Assembly (NCBI GenBank): GCA_036154155.1
Contig: JAYZLP010000034.1
Coordinates: 1-11,543, forward strand
DNA from: MGIIb-O5 sp036154155
GTDB taxonomy: Archaea; Thermoplasmatota; Poseidoniia; Poseidoniales; Thalassarchaeaceae
Reading direction: 5' to 3'
DNA: 11,543 bases
Of the stretch, positions 1 through 6,741 are shown piece after piece (position 1 is the stretch's first letter; every line of letters begins with the position of its first letter). A program made the position numbers and the translations under genes. The notes under the pieces were generated by a model. That model did no database searches. It saw only the letters and a list, made by a program, of their open reading frames with translations, and was not told the origin of the DNA.

Positions 1-46
1 ACGGAAAGCATCGTGGCCATGACTCTCAGACGGTTCCGCGGGGGTC

Positions 47-56
47 GCATATATCA
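47..56 (+). promoter_or_regulatory. Candidate TATA box for the HemC-like gene
   Basis: A short AT-rich element (gcatatatca) stands out in GC-rich surroundings at the left edge. Its centre lies about 26 bases before the ATG at 78, which is the usual archaeal spacing from TATA box to transcription start. This would give a leaderless mRNA starting at that ATG. I see no convincing purine-rich BRE. The call rests on composition and spacing only. Confidence 0.4.
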
Positions 57-77
57 ACAAGTGTGCGCGCGGCCCGT

Positions 78-1187
78 ATGGGCACAAGGCGTGCTCCCTC
101 CCTAGAGGTGGATGCGATGACGGAACAACTACTCCTTGCTATGTTGGACACTGTCGGATGCTCTGTATCGAATAATATATCGAAATTCCTTGATTCGGGT
201 AGCTCACCTGCAATTGACATCGAGTGCAAAAATGCCCCAGACTTGGACATGGGGCTATTGATGCTGGATTCTGGCGAGGTGGACATGCTTGCCGTCCCTG
301 CTTCAGTCGTCCACGGCAGAAGAATGGAGATTCTGCAAGCGGGACTGGAGATTGTAGGGGCTAGGACTCCGCAGAGGCCATACTCCCTTCTCGTCTCGGA
401 CAACAAGTTACAGTACCAACCCAAATCGGCGATAATTCTGTGTGAGCATAAATTGGTCAGGAGGCAGCTCAGGAGAGCAAGGAGGGGCATCAGGGTGCTT
501 GACCCTGGGGCCTATGCCTCGATTTCGGGCAAGGAGACGCCTCCCGAGGATCCAATATCCTCCACTAGGTGGATGGAAGAGCTGAGAGGATCGGGCGAAA
601 TCGATGGATTCGTAACTCAGAGGGAGATCTATGATGCAGCTGGTTTGGTCAGCAGGAGGCATTCCCTTCTGCCCGACCCACAGAGTGCGGGGGATCCCCA
701 TTTCCTGCCTCTGCCCTATTCGGACCTAGTTGTATTGATCGCTCGGAGGATGTTCCCGGTTAGCATCTCAGAACAAATCTCGGAGAAGGAGGGGGAAACA
801 TGCTGGTGGGTCCATGACAACCTCATCGGTGCACTAAACGAGGAGATGCTGGAGAAGACTGGGGTTTTGGTTAGGCACAGACAGGTAAGATCTCTGATAA
901 AGCAAGCTGAAGATTCTCGGGACCTGGTTCTCGAGCAGGTATGTCAGGACCCAGATGGAGAAGTCATAGAAGACGAGGTTCACGTTGAGATTAGGATAGA
1001 GTATGTCTCCAAGAACGGGAAGAAGACTGTGGGTTTGCACAGGGTAATCAGGTACTCGGATTTCGAGAGGGCCACGATAGCTTCACTCCGGGACTGGGAG
1101 ACGCTGCTGAAGGAAACTTCGAGAGATGTACCGAAGGATTTCCACACGGATCCAGATGCCCCATCTTTCATTTCCCTGGATGACTGA
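78..1187 (+). CDS. Divergent hydroxymethylbilane synthase (HemC)-like protein, catalytic residues missing
   Basis: The protein has 369 residues and no clear assigned function. Read against HemC (porphobilinogen deaminase) by eye, several segments fall in the right order. They are GTRRAP at residues 2-7 (HemC ATRQSP), EVDMLAVPAS around 67-76 (HemC DIAVHSMKD), RTPQRPYSLLVSDN at 96-109 (HemC EREDPRDAFVSNN), KLVRRQ at 125-130 (HemC SLRRQ), an STR...GEID stretch near 162-176, and DAAGL at 186-190. The lysine and catalytic aspartate of the SMKDVP motif are replaced, and no GGC motif for the dipyrromethane cofactor cysteine is visible. The C-terminal third is acidic and much diverged. I infer the HemC fold with a lost or changed reaction. 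A GTG at 63 would add five residues and complete the first strand. I prefer the ATG at 78 because a TATA-like element lies about 26 bases upstream. Its end overlaps the possible start of the SAP gene. Confidence 0.6.
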   Translation: MGTRRAPSLEVDAMTEQLLLAMLDTVGCSVSNNISKFLDSGSSPAIDIECKNAPDLDMGLLMLDSGEVDMLAVPASVVHGRRMEILQAGLEIVGARTPQRPYSLLVSDNKLQYQPKSAIILCEHKLVRRQLRRARRGIRVLDPGAYASISGKETPPEDPISSTRWMEELRGSGEIDGFVTQREIYDAAGLVSRRHSLLPDPQSAGDPHFLPLPYSDLVVLIARRMFPVSISEQISEKEGETCWWVHDNLIGALNEEMLEKTGVLVRHRQVRSLIKQAEDSRDLVLEQVCQDPDGEVIEDEVHVEIRIEYVSKNGKKTVGLHRVIRYSDFERATIASLRDWETLLKETSRDVPKDFHTDPDAPSFISLDD

Positions 1188-2256
1188 GATAGGTGCAAGA
1201 AACGACTTTTCCGGCCTCGATGCACACGCAAGCGATATCATGGTAGAGAGGCCGGGACGCCTTGAGCGTACCATGGAATATGATGAGTATGTGCTAGATG
1301 GCCTCTATCGCGGAAGGCTGGTGGAGCTCAGGGAAAGGGCCGAGGGATTGGGCATATCGAAGAGCGGTTCGGTGGAAGTTCTCAGGGCCAGGATGATTCA
1401 CTACCTTATACTGCCTGACCATGACCTCTCGTGGGATGGCATTCAGTCAATGTCCCATAGTGATCTGGGAGAAGTGCTGAAGATTTTCGGAATCAAGTCA
1501 TCGGGCTCTCAGAGGGAAAGGAGGCAAAGGCTTTGGTTACACCTGAACTTCGACTCCAGGAGGATGACAATAGAGAAGCTCGCCGAGATGGACCGTGATG
1601 ACCTGCACGAGATGTGTGTGAGGCTCGAGAGCCCTCTGACTGGAAATAGAACTGTTCTGATGGGGAGGGTTGCGGGGGTTCTGACCAATCAATTGAATGG
1701 ATGGGGTAGGATCAAGAGGAGCCTTAGGAGAAACGGGATTCCGGGCGCTTCTGAGAAGAAGCCGGTAGATGACCCCCCTACTGAGCCTGAAACGGAGGAC
1801 GATGAGGCGGTTAGCTTGGACGTCGACTTCCATCAAATAGTGCCCGCAGCGGTAATCGAGGACGCGTCCGATGCAATAGTCATGGGGATGGAGAGGCTGG
1901 ATCCGGATGTTCAATCGGACCTCAGGTTCGTAGTTTCAAAGATGGAGGAACTGGAAAGGATGGTAGGGACGATTCTGAGGGGCCATGGTGGAAGGTGGGG
2001 CGAGGCCCAGAAGGAGTTGGTGCTGAGGCTAGCCAGGAGGAGAGGCTGGCCAATGGAAAGCGAATCAATCAGGACAAGGGTATCCAGAGTTGCCACAGAC
2101 ATTGCGGAAATAAAGGGGGCCCGAATGGGCGAGTTCGGGGTAGAACAATCTAGGCATTTGCTAAGAACGGAGGTTTCCAGTAGCGAATCCGCGGCAAGAG
2201 TCAGGGCTGCCATGAGGGATGCACAAGGGATCATCGATGGCCTGAATTCAGGCTAA
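1180..2256 (+). CDS. Protein with three tandem SAP-like motifs (putative nucleic-acid binding)
   Basis: The protein has 358 residues from this start. Three helix-loop-helix segments resemble the SAP motif, which binds DNA or RNA in known proteins. They lie at about residues 43-76 (LYRGRLVELRERAEGLGISK), 90-122 (SHSDLGEVLKIFGIKSSG) and 131-172 (MDRDDLHEMCVRLESPLTG). An acidic, proline-rich linker follows at about 190-210, then a mainly helical C-terminal half of no recognised family. The start is uncertain. The ATG at 1180 overlaps the upstream stop (ATGACTGA), which would suit translational coupling. ATGs at 1240 and 1273 also precede the first SAP motif, and none has a clear ribosome binding site. 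The stop shares bases with the stop of the convergent RPAP gene. A role in chromatin or DNA maintenance is inference from the motif and the RPA neighbours. Confidence 0.6.
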   Translation: MTEIGARNDFSGLDAHASDIMVERPGRLERTMEYDEYVLDGLYRGRLVELRERAEGLGISKSGSVEVLRARMIHYLILPDHDLSWDGIQSMSHSDLGEVLKIFGIKSSGSQRERRQRLWLHLNFDSRRMTIEKLAEMDRDDLHEMCVRLESPLTGNRTVLMGRVAGVLTNQLNGWGRIKRSLRRNGIPGASEKKPVDDPPTEPETEDDEAVSLDVDFHQIVPAAVIEDASDAIVMGMERLDPDVQSDLRFVVSKMEELERMVGTILRGHGGRWGEAQKELVLRLARRRGWPMESESIRTRVSRVATDIAEIKGARMGEFGVEQSRHLLRTEVSSSESAARVRAAMRDAQGIIDGLNSG

Positions 2257-3221
2257 GACGACGACGTTTCCCTAGAGTCGAAGGTAATCCGGAAGAATCC
2301 GAACCTTGGCTCGATAATCGAGCCATCTACATCTCTTAGGCTCTCTAGTGCGTCCTCTGCTTCTTCCCTAGAGAATCCTGCTTCAACGCATGATAGGATG
2401 ATCGAGTCGTACTCGACCCCCTCGCCGGAGTCCCTAGCATTGATTGTCGCTATGATTGTCCCGTGCAAGTCCCCCGCTGGCTCTATTGTTCTGGCTTGAC
2501 CGTCATCTGGACTCGGGGCCTGCTGCATTGAGCCATTTTCTGGCTCAGGCTCTGGCTCTTGGATGAGGCTGGATCTTCCTGAGGCCGCAGATAGAGCCTG
2601 AAGCACCCCCACACGGTAGTTCTCACTATCGAATTCTGGATAGTGCTCCCTAGCTGAAACGAGGCCCTGGACGAGATCGGAGGGTATGCCCGCGCTCTCC
2701 ATTGAGTTTCGGTTTAGCTCGATTCCCGTGGACTTCTCGTAGGCGTCTATTCGGCGAAGAGTTGCGTCGGCTGCATCAACGAGCCACGTGGAATATGTGT
2801 CCTTGTCGCAAACTGCGAACTGCTCTGTCCTGAGTGACATGAAAACGCCTCCATCTTCCTGCTCGAACCACCTCGACCTTCCGACTAGCATCATCAGGAA
2901 CCTATCTCCCGACTCAAATCTGGCTAGGAGTTCTTCAGCATCCGAATGGAGCTCTGGCTGGAATGGTGCGATATTGAAGAAATGGATTCCAGTTGGGTCT
3001 CGGAGTGACCCTGTGTAGCTTGGGCCATTGTCACCGTCCCTTCTTTCCATTCTGTCGATCACGCCCCCTACCAGTGTCCTGTTCACCCGAGCTCCTAGCT
3101 TGGTCACAACGAAGGATGGGTCATACTCCCCTGCCCCGACCTCAGTAAGGGACGAGTCGGAGTACTCCCTAGCGAGCATCCTGATCGCGCTCTGCCTCTC
3201 CCTCCTTTGGCCCTCCATCAT
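2253..3221 (-). CDS. RPA-associated protein (RPAP, COG3390-like): OB fold plus winged helix
   Basis: The protein has 322 residues. The N-terminal part matches the archaeal RPA-associated protein family: REYSDSSL near residue 18, FVVTKLGARVNRTLVGGVI near 37-55, then a DPTG motif and FQPE near 75-90. Together these form an OB fold at about 35-140. An acidic, proline-rich linker at about 217-250 leads to a C-terminal domain at about 250-312 that resembles the winged helix of eukaryotic RPA32. In haloarchaea such genes are co-transcribed with an RPA gene and the products act together on single-stranded DNA; a similar partnership is inferred here. I chose the ATG at 3221 because it forms an ATGA overlap with the RPA stop and has GGTGA just upstream. 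A GTG at 3236 and the next ATG at 3218 are alternatives. The stop codon overlaps that of the convergent SAP gene. Confidence 0.87.
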   Translation of the reverse strand: MMEGQRRERQSAIRMLAREYSDSSLTEVGAGEYDPSFVVTKLGARVNRTLVGGVIDRMERRDGDNGPSYTGSLRDPTGIHFFNIAPFQPELHSDAEELLARFESGDRFLMMLVGRSRWFEQEDGGVFMSLRTEQFAVCDKDTYSTWLVDAADATLRRIDAYEKSTGIELNRNSMESAGIPSDLVQGLVSAREHYPEFDSENYRVGVLQALSAASGRSSLIQEPEPEPENGSMQQAPSPDDGQARTIEPAGDLHGTIIATINARDSGEGVEYDSIILSCVEAGFSREEAEDALESLRDVDGSIIEPRFGFFRITFDSRETSSS

Positions 3222-4945
3222 AGGGTCACCCCCCACTTCTCCATTACGTGATTGGCCGCGTCCAAGGGCGAGGTTTGCTCCTTGGATGCACTATCTGCAA
3301 GGATCATTGCGCCCTGATCGTCTATCAAGGCGAGTCCGTTAACCGATATCCTCCTGCCCAGATATTCATCCCGGATAGAAGCGAGGAATGCCTCCTGTCC
3401 GTCCCTGGAGATCTTATCGGCTACCTCGTCCTGGCTCATCTTCAGGAAATCCTGTGCGGGTTCCTTCGAGAGCAGGAGTGATACATTCGAGACGCCGTCA
3501 TCCAAGACCAGGCGAACGCGTAGGTCCTCTTCCCCCCTCTGAGCGCCGTGATCGATGCAGTTCCCATCTCTGAGTCTCTTGCGGCACTTTCTGTTCCCGT
3601 CTGGCAATGGCTCTGGGCATCTTTCAATTATTCCCGAGTCGTTGGTAACGAATACTATTGTCCCACTCGTCCTAATGCCCCTCCTAGTTCCCCCTCCAAC
3701 CAGTTCAGTCAGTTCGACACCCACCCAGTGGTCCTCTGGATCGATCTGCTCCCAAGCTGGATTCTCAAGATTTGTCGCCTGGGATATATCGTCAATAACC
3801 AAGTCCGGAGATCCTTGCCATGATTGGACCCTTGCTTCCTTCAAGTGAATGAAGTCGCCCGGCTTGGGGTCGAATTCGCACCACGCGGTTAGCCTGCACC
3901 GGCCAGATGGATCCATGACATCGCCGCTACGAACCACCCTCTCAGTGCCGTCATTGGCTGTGAATGACCTCTGATTCCAAGTCTCCACCTGCAGGGTTAT
4001 TTCGATGTCTCTCATGCCATTCCTAAGTTCGGAGATATTGCTCTTCGTAGAAGACGAAAGTTCATCCAAGCTGGCGAATGAATTGTCATGGTAGACCTCC
4101 ACTCTTGTGGAGTCGCTGATATTGACCTCGGGGGTGTCTCTGAACCTCCTTACAGTCGCACCCTCTATCCTGACCAATGCGCCAGGTTCGTGCTCGAAGT
4201 CAGCCCAGGAAAGCATGCTTATGCTGCCCGTGGAGTCTGCAAGTCTGCCCCTCACTACGTTCAATTGGCCCGAGCCGTCCCTCTTCACAATCACATCTGG
4301 CTTGGTGGAGACGACTCTCGCGACTATATTCACGAATCCCTCTGAAGCCGATGCTTTCTCTATGGTAAGGGGCTCGTCCGATGGCTGATGTACCGTTGAA
4401 CCGCCTTCCTTGAGTATGGTGACACGTGAAGTCCTGTTGACATTGATCGAACGCTTGTCATTCCACTCATTTACGGAAACCCCCTCCATTCGAACTACGG
4501 AACCGGGCGCCAGATTCTGACTGTGGTCGCCCCAGTCCTTGTAGTCCCACCTCTCCCTCTTGTCGCTGGGCTCCCAGGGGTTGTCCTCAATCCAACCGAA
4601 GGCTATCTGCCTCTCCTCACCCGACTTCATCTTCTGCATCCTCGGGGTGTAGGATACGACGGCAACCTCGATGGTGACGTTGCGGTCATCGGCGCCCAGC
4701 TCTGAGAAGCGGTCGGCCTTCTTCACGGGGGACTGTTGCGAAGAAGACGGGGATGACGAGGTTGTGACCTCTATTCCCGCTTCGGCTTGAAACTTCCTCA
4801 TTACGGACCTAAGCGCGTCTTCTGGCGGTATCAGGAACTCCTCCTCATACCTCTTGAATTCCTGGGCTATCTCTTCCTCGCTCGCATCCTTGCATTCTTC
4901 CTTGACCATAGCCACCTGTGTGGCATATTTTCCATCTTCACTCAT
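3218..4945 (-). CDS. rpa: Replication protein A (RPA), multi-OB-fold single-stranded DNA-binding protein with zinc motif
   Basis: The protein has 575 residues and would coat single-stranded DNA in replication, repair and recombination. A helical N-terminal segment (about 1-55, with EECKDASEEEIAQEFKRYEE) is typical of archaeal RPAs. It is followed by a serine-rich linker and three OB folds at about 89-178, 203-285 and 310-392. Each repeats the pattern GxxxDxTGxxxxxxW...PGxxVxIxxAxVxxW...INxxxxxxV. A C-terminal fourth OB fold (about 423-551) carries C443, C454, C463 and H466, a likely zinc site as in other RPA C-terminal domains. I chose the ATG at 4945 because GGAG lies eight bases upstream and the twelve residues before it look non-coding; an upstream start at 4981 is less likely. 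It is the first gene of an operon with RPAP, joined by an ATGA overlap. Confidence 0.93.
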   Translation of the reverse strand: MSEDGKYATQVAMVKEECKDASEEEIAQEFKRYEEEFLIPPEDALRSVMRKFQAEAGIEVTTSSSPSSSQQSPVKKADRFSELGADDRNVTIEVAVVSYTPRMQKMKSGEERQIAFGWIEDNPWEPSDKRERWDYKDWGDHSQNLAPGSVVRMEGVSVNEWNDKRSINVNRTSRVTILKEGGSTVHQPSDEPLTIEKASASEGFVNIVARVVSTKPDVIVKRDGSGQLNVVRGRLADSTGSISMLSWADFEHEPGALVRIEGATVRRFRDTPEVNISDSTRVEVYHDNSFASLDELSSSTKSNISELRNGMRDIEITLQVETWNQRSFTANDGTERVVRSGDVMDPSGRCRLTAWCEFDPKPGDFIHLKEARVQSWQGSPDLVIDDISQATNLENPAWEQIDPEDHWVGVELTELVGGGTRRGIRTSGTIVFVTNDSGIIERCPEPLPDGNRKCRKRLRDGNCIDHGAQRGEEDLRVRLVLDDGVSNVSLLLSKEPAQDFLKMSQDEVADKISRDGQEAFLASIRDEYLGRRISVNGLALIDDQGAMILADSASKEQTSPLDAANHVMEKWGVTL

Positions 4946-5181
4946 TTTCTCAGCTCCGCCTATAGGGCAAATGCTGAGCAATCTTGAGTCGACGTAGCTT
5001 CAGAACCTGCTGGAACTGGGCTAGGCGATGCACGGGTATTTTTCCTGCGTGCGGTTTGGGGAAGACTCAGCACTTCATCACCTCAAGCGGGAGAGGTTTA
5101 TCGCGGCGGTTCTTGAAGGTGTCCCCGTTAAGCCTATTTTCGACCGACGTCGTTAATCGTGAGAGTCCCTCGTCTGAGGGC
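4946..5181. promoter_or_regulatory. Divergent intergenic region between rpa and mogA
   Basis: These 236 bases separate two divergent operons and should hold both promoters. AT-rich candidates on the + strand are TTTATC at 5096-5101, preceded by purine-rich GAGAGG, and TATTTTC at 5135-5141. On the - strand, AAAAATAC in the 5037-5044 region could serve rpa. The rightward reading frame stays open across 4984-5181, but its translation is rich in Ser, Arg, Trp and Cys and matches nothing in MogA, so I read it as non-coding. No stable hairpin or riboswitch-like structure is evident to me. Promoter positions are guesses from base composition. Confidence 0.4.
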
Positions 5182-5733
5182 ATGACTGGAGGCGAACTGT
5201 GCAGGTTCGGGATTTTGACTTCATCAGATAGGGCAAACTCTGGCGAATACGAGGACATAAGTGGCCCTGCGATAGAGGGTTTCCTAAGGGAAGCAATCAC
5301 CTCTCCTTGGGAGTCGGTAAGGAAGCTTGTCCCAGATGAGCAGAAATTGATAGAGGAGGGCATCAAGGACCTTGTGGACAACAAATTGTGCTCGGTCGTC
5401 ATAACCACCGGAGGGACTGGCCCCGCACCCAGAGACGTCACGCCAGAGGCAACTGCCTCGGTGTGCGACAGGATCCTTCCGGGCTTCGGTGAGCACATGA
5501 GGTCGGTTTCCATGAAGTACGTGCCTACTGGCATCCTGTCTCGTCAAATTGCTGGAACGAGGGGTTCCTCGTTGGTAATCAACCTCCCTGGCTCCCCTAG
5601 GTCGATTAGGGAGATACTGGACGAAGTGTTTGCCGCTGTACCATACTGCGTTGACCTAATCGGCGGACCCTATATAGAGACGGATAAGAGCGTCATAGAG
5701 TCGTTCCGCCCCCCTCACGCAAGGCGCGAATGA
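5182..5733 (+). CDS. mogA: Molybdopterin adenylyltransferase, bacterial MogA type
   Basis: The protein has 183 residues, close to the 195 of E. coli MogA. The family adenylates molybdopterin with ATP, the step before molybdenum (or tungsten) insertion. ILTSSDRANSG near residue 11 and LVPDEQ near 49 match MogA. TTGGTG at 75-80 forms the nucleotide-binding loop, followed by PRDVTPEAT, whose Asp (D85) corresponds to MogA D82. Asp52 of the PDEQ motif corresponds to MogA D49. The end (AAVPYCVDLIGGPYIET, then FRPPHARR) follows the MogA-specific C terminus closely, which favours MogA over the archaeal MoaB type. I chose the ATG at 5182 because it lies eight residues before the first conserved strand and has GAGGG just upstream. 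Its stop overlaps the rph start (ATGA), implying coupled translation. The bacterial character suggests transfer into this lineage. Confidence 0.9.
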   Translation: MTGGELCRFGILTSSDRANSGEYEDISGPAIEGFLREAITSPWESVRKLVPDEQKLIEEGIKDLVDNKLCSVVITTGGTGPAPRDVTPEATASVCDRILPGFGEHMRSVSMKYVPTGILSRQIAGTRGSSLVINLPGSPRSIREILDEVFAAVPYCVDLIGGPYIETDKSVIESFRPPHARRE

Positions 5734-6590
5734 TTCAACAAGGGGACTACGGTCGCAAGTGCATGGCGAAGATGAAGTCAGGGGATGTTTCTACCGGAAG
5801 GGGGAACGATGAGCTTAGAGAAATTAACGTAACTCTGGACTTCACGCCCAACGCCCTAGCGTCCCTTCTATACAGGCAAGGGGACACCATAGTTCTCGTT
5901 TGCGTCACAAAGGCCCCCTCCCTTCCACGATGGTTCCCCCGGAACTCCAACAGAGGATGGGTCCATGCCGAATACTCACTACTTCCGGGATCCACCGATT
6001 CGAGATTCAGGAGGGAGCGAAGCGGGGCCAAGGGTAGGACGATGGAGATCGAGCGTCTGGTCGCTAGATCACTCAGAGGGGCGGTCGACCTGGAGGCTCT
6101 CGGACCAATCGCACTAACCGTAGACTGCGATATACTGAACGCAGACGGCGGAACAAGGTGCGCATCCATTACAGCGGCGAATATCGGACTTCGCCTAGCA
6201 GTTCGCAGACTCATCGCCTCTGGCGAATGCCTGCCAATAGAGATGCGCCCCACCAAGGAGGAAATTTCCAATGGCTGGACCGCGCCCGAACTATCTGCCG
6301 AACAGCGAGATGAGCATGAGTCGACGGTCATGATGAATGACGTCGCTGCACTGTCAGTTGGAATGGTGAACGGGAATGTAATGACCGATCTAGACTACAT
6401 CCTCGACAGCAATGCAGATGTAGACATGAATGTGGTCATGACCAGCGATGGGGGATTCGTCGAAGTACAAGGTACGGGGGAGGAGGCGACTTACACCAGG
6501 GATGAGCTCGATTCCCTGATCAATGCAGCCACCACTGGAATCTCTGAGCTTCACCGCATCCAGACTGAGACGCTTGACGGAGTCAACTGA
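5730..6590 (+). CDS. rph: RNase PH, bacterial type (phosphate-dependent 3' tRNA exoribonuclease)
   Basis: The protein has 286 residues, against about 240 for bacterial RNase PH, a phosphorolytic enzyme that trims tRNA 3' trailers up to the CCA end. Hallmarks are the GWVHAEYSLLPGST stretch (77-89), GRTMEIERLVARSLR (102-116, with R103 as the active-site Arg), DCDILNADGGTRCASI (132-147, phosphate-binding GGTR) and TDLDYILDSNADVDMNVVM (219-237, with D220, D222 and D226 as metal and active-site Asp). The catalytic set appears complete. Extra length comes from about 18 N-terminal residues and an insertion at about 173-199. The ATG at 5730 overlaps the mogA stop as ATGA. ATGs at 5763 or 5772 would give a more usual N terminus. 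It resembles bacterial RNase PH more than archaeal exosome subunit Rrp41. A tRNA gene lies 19 bases downstream on the other strand. Confidence 0.92.
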   Translation: MIQQGDYGRKCMAKMKSGDVSTGRGNDELREINVTLDFTPNALASLLYRQGDTIVLVCVTKAPSLPRWFPRNSNRGWVHAEYSLLPGSTDSRFRRERSGAKGRTMEIERLVARSLRGAVDLEALGPIALTVDCDILNADGGTRCASITAANIGLRLAVRRLIASGECLPIEMRPTKEEISNGWTAPELSAEQRDEHESTVMMNDVAALSVGMVNGNVMTDLDYILDSNADVDMNVVMTSDGGFVEVQGTGEEATYTRDELDSLINAATTGISELHRIQTETLDGVN

Positions 6591-6592
6591 GT

Positions 6593-6602
6593 CCAGTACT
6601 GG
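6593..6602. repeat. Perfect 10-base palindrome CCAGTACTGG between rph and tRNA-Phe
   Basis: CCAGTACTGG reads the same on both strands and fills most of the 19-base gap between the rph stop and the CCA end of the convergent tRNA. Two further outer pairs would be G-U wobble pairs in RNA. It could be part of a bidirectional 3'-end signal, but with no unpaired loop bases it cannot form an ordinary hairpin at full length. Confidence 0.5.
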
Positions 6603-6609
6603 GTGAAAA

Positions 6610-6685
6610 TGGTGGGACTGGCCGGACTTGAACCAGCGGCCTCCGCATCTTCAGTGCGGCGCTCTCCCAGCTGAGCTACAGTCCC
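6610..6685 (-). tRNA. tRNA-Phe (anticodon GAA), CCA encoded
   Basis: The reverse strand folds as a complete 76-base cloverleaf. The acceptor stem is GGGACTG with CAGTCCC. A D arm follows TA, with stem GCTC/GAGC. The anticodon stem CCGCA/TGCGG carries loop CTGAAGA, giving anticodon GAA at + positions 6650-6652. The variable loop is AGGCC. The T arm has stem GCTGG/CCGGC, with one T-G pair, and loop TTCAAGT. The discriminator base is A, and CCA follows directly in the DNA. There is no intron. A TTTT run right after CCA on the - strand could end transcription. It converges with rph and lies 56 bases downstream of the endonuclease IV-like gene. Confidence 0.96.
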
Positions 6686-6689
6686 GTAG

Positions 6690-6705
6690 CACTCCCGCGA
6701 GAGTG
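6690..6705 (-). repeat. Small inverted repeat before tRNA-Phe
   Basis: On the - strand CACTC and GAGTG flank a six-base loop (TCGCGG), between the endonuclease IV-like stop codon and the tRNA 5' end. No T-run follows it, so it is a weak terminator candidate. It could mark a processing point if the tRNA is co-transcribed with the gene upstream. I see no clear TATA box for the tRNA in the 56 bases between them. Confidence 0.3.
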
Positions 6706-6741
6706 ATTGTGGCTTCAAGGCTTCTGAGGGGGCGGAGGGTG

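Noticed and set aside
4984..5181. N-terminal extension of 66 residues on MogA, since the frame is open back to 4984
   Set aside because: The extension is rich in Ser, Arg, Trp and Cys and has no match in the family. The ATG at 5182 fits the family N terminus and has a purine-rich stretch just upstream.
5747..6331. Open frame of 194 codons on the - strand inside rph
   Set aside because: It is antisense to a complete RNase PH with all catalytic residues, so it is a composition shadow.
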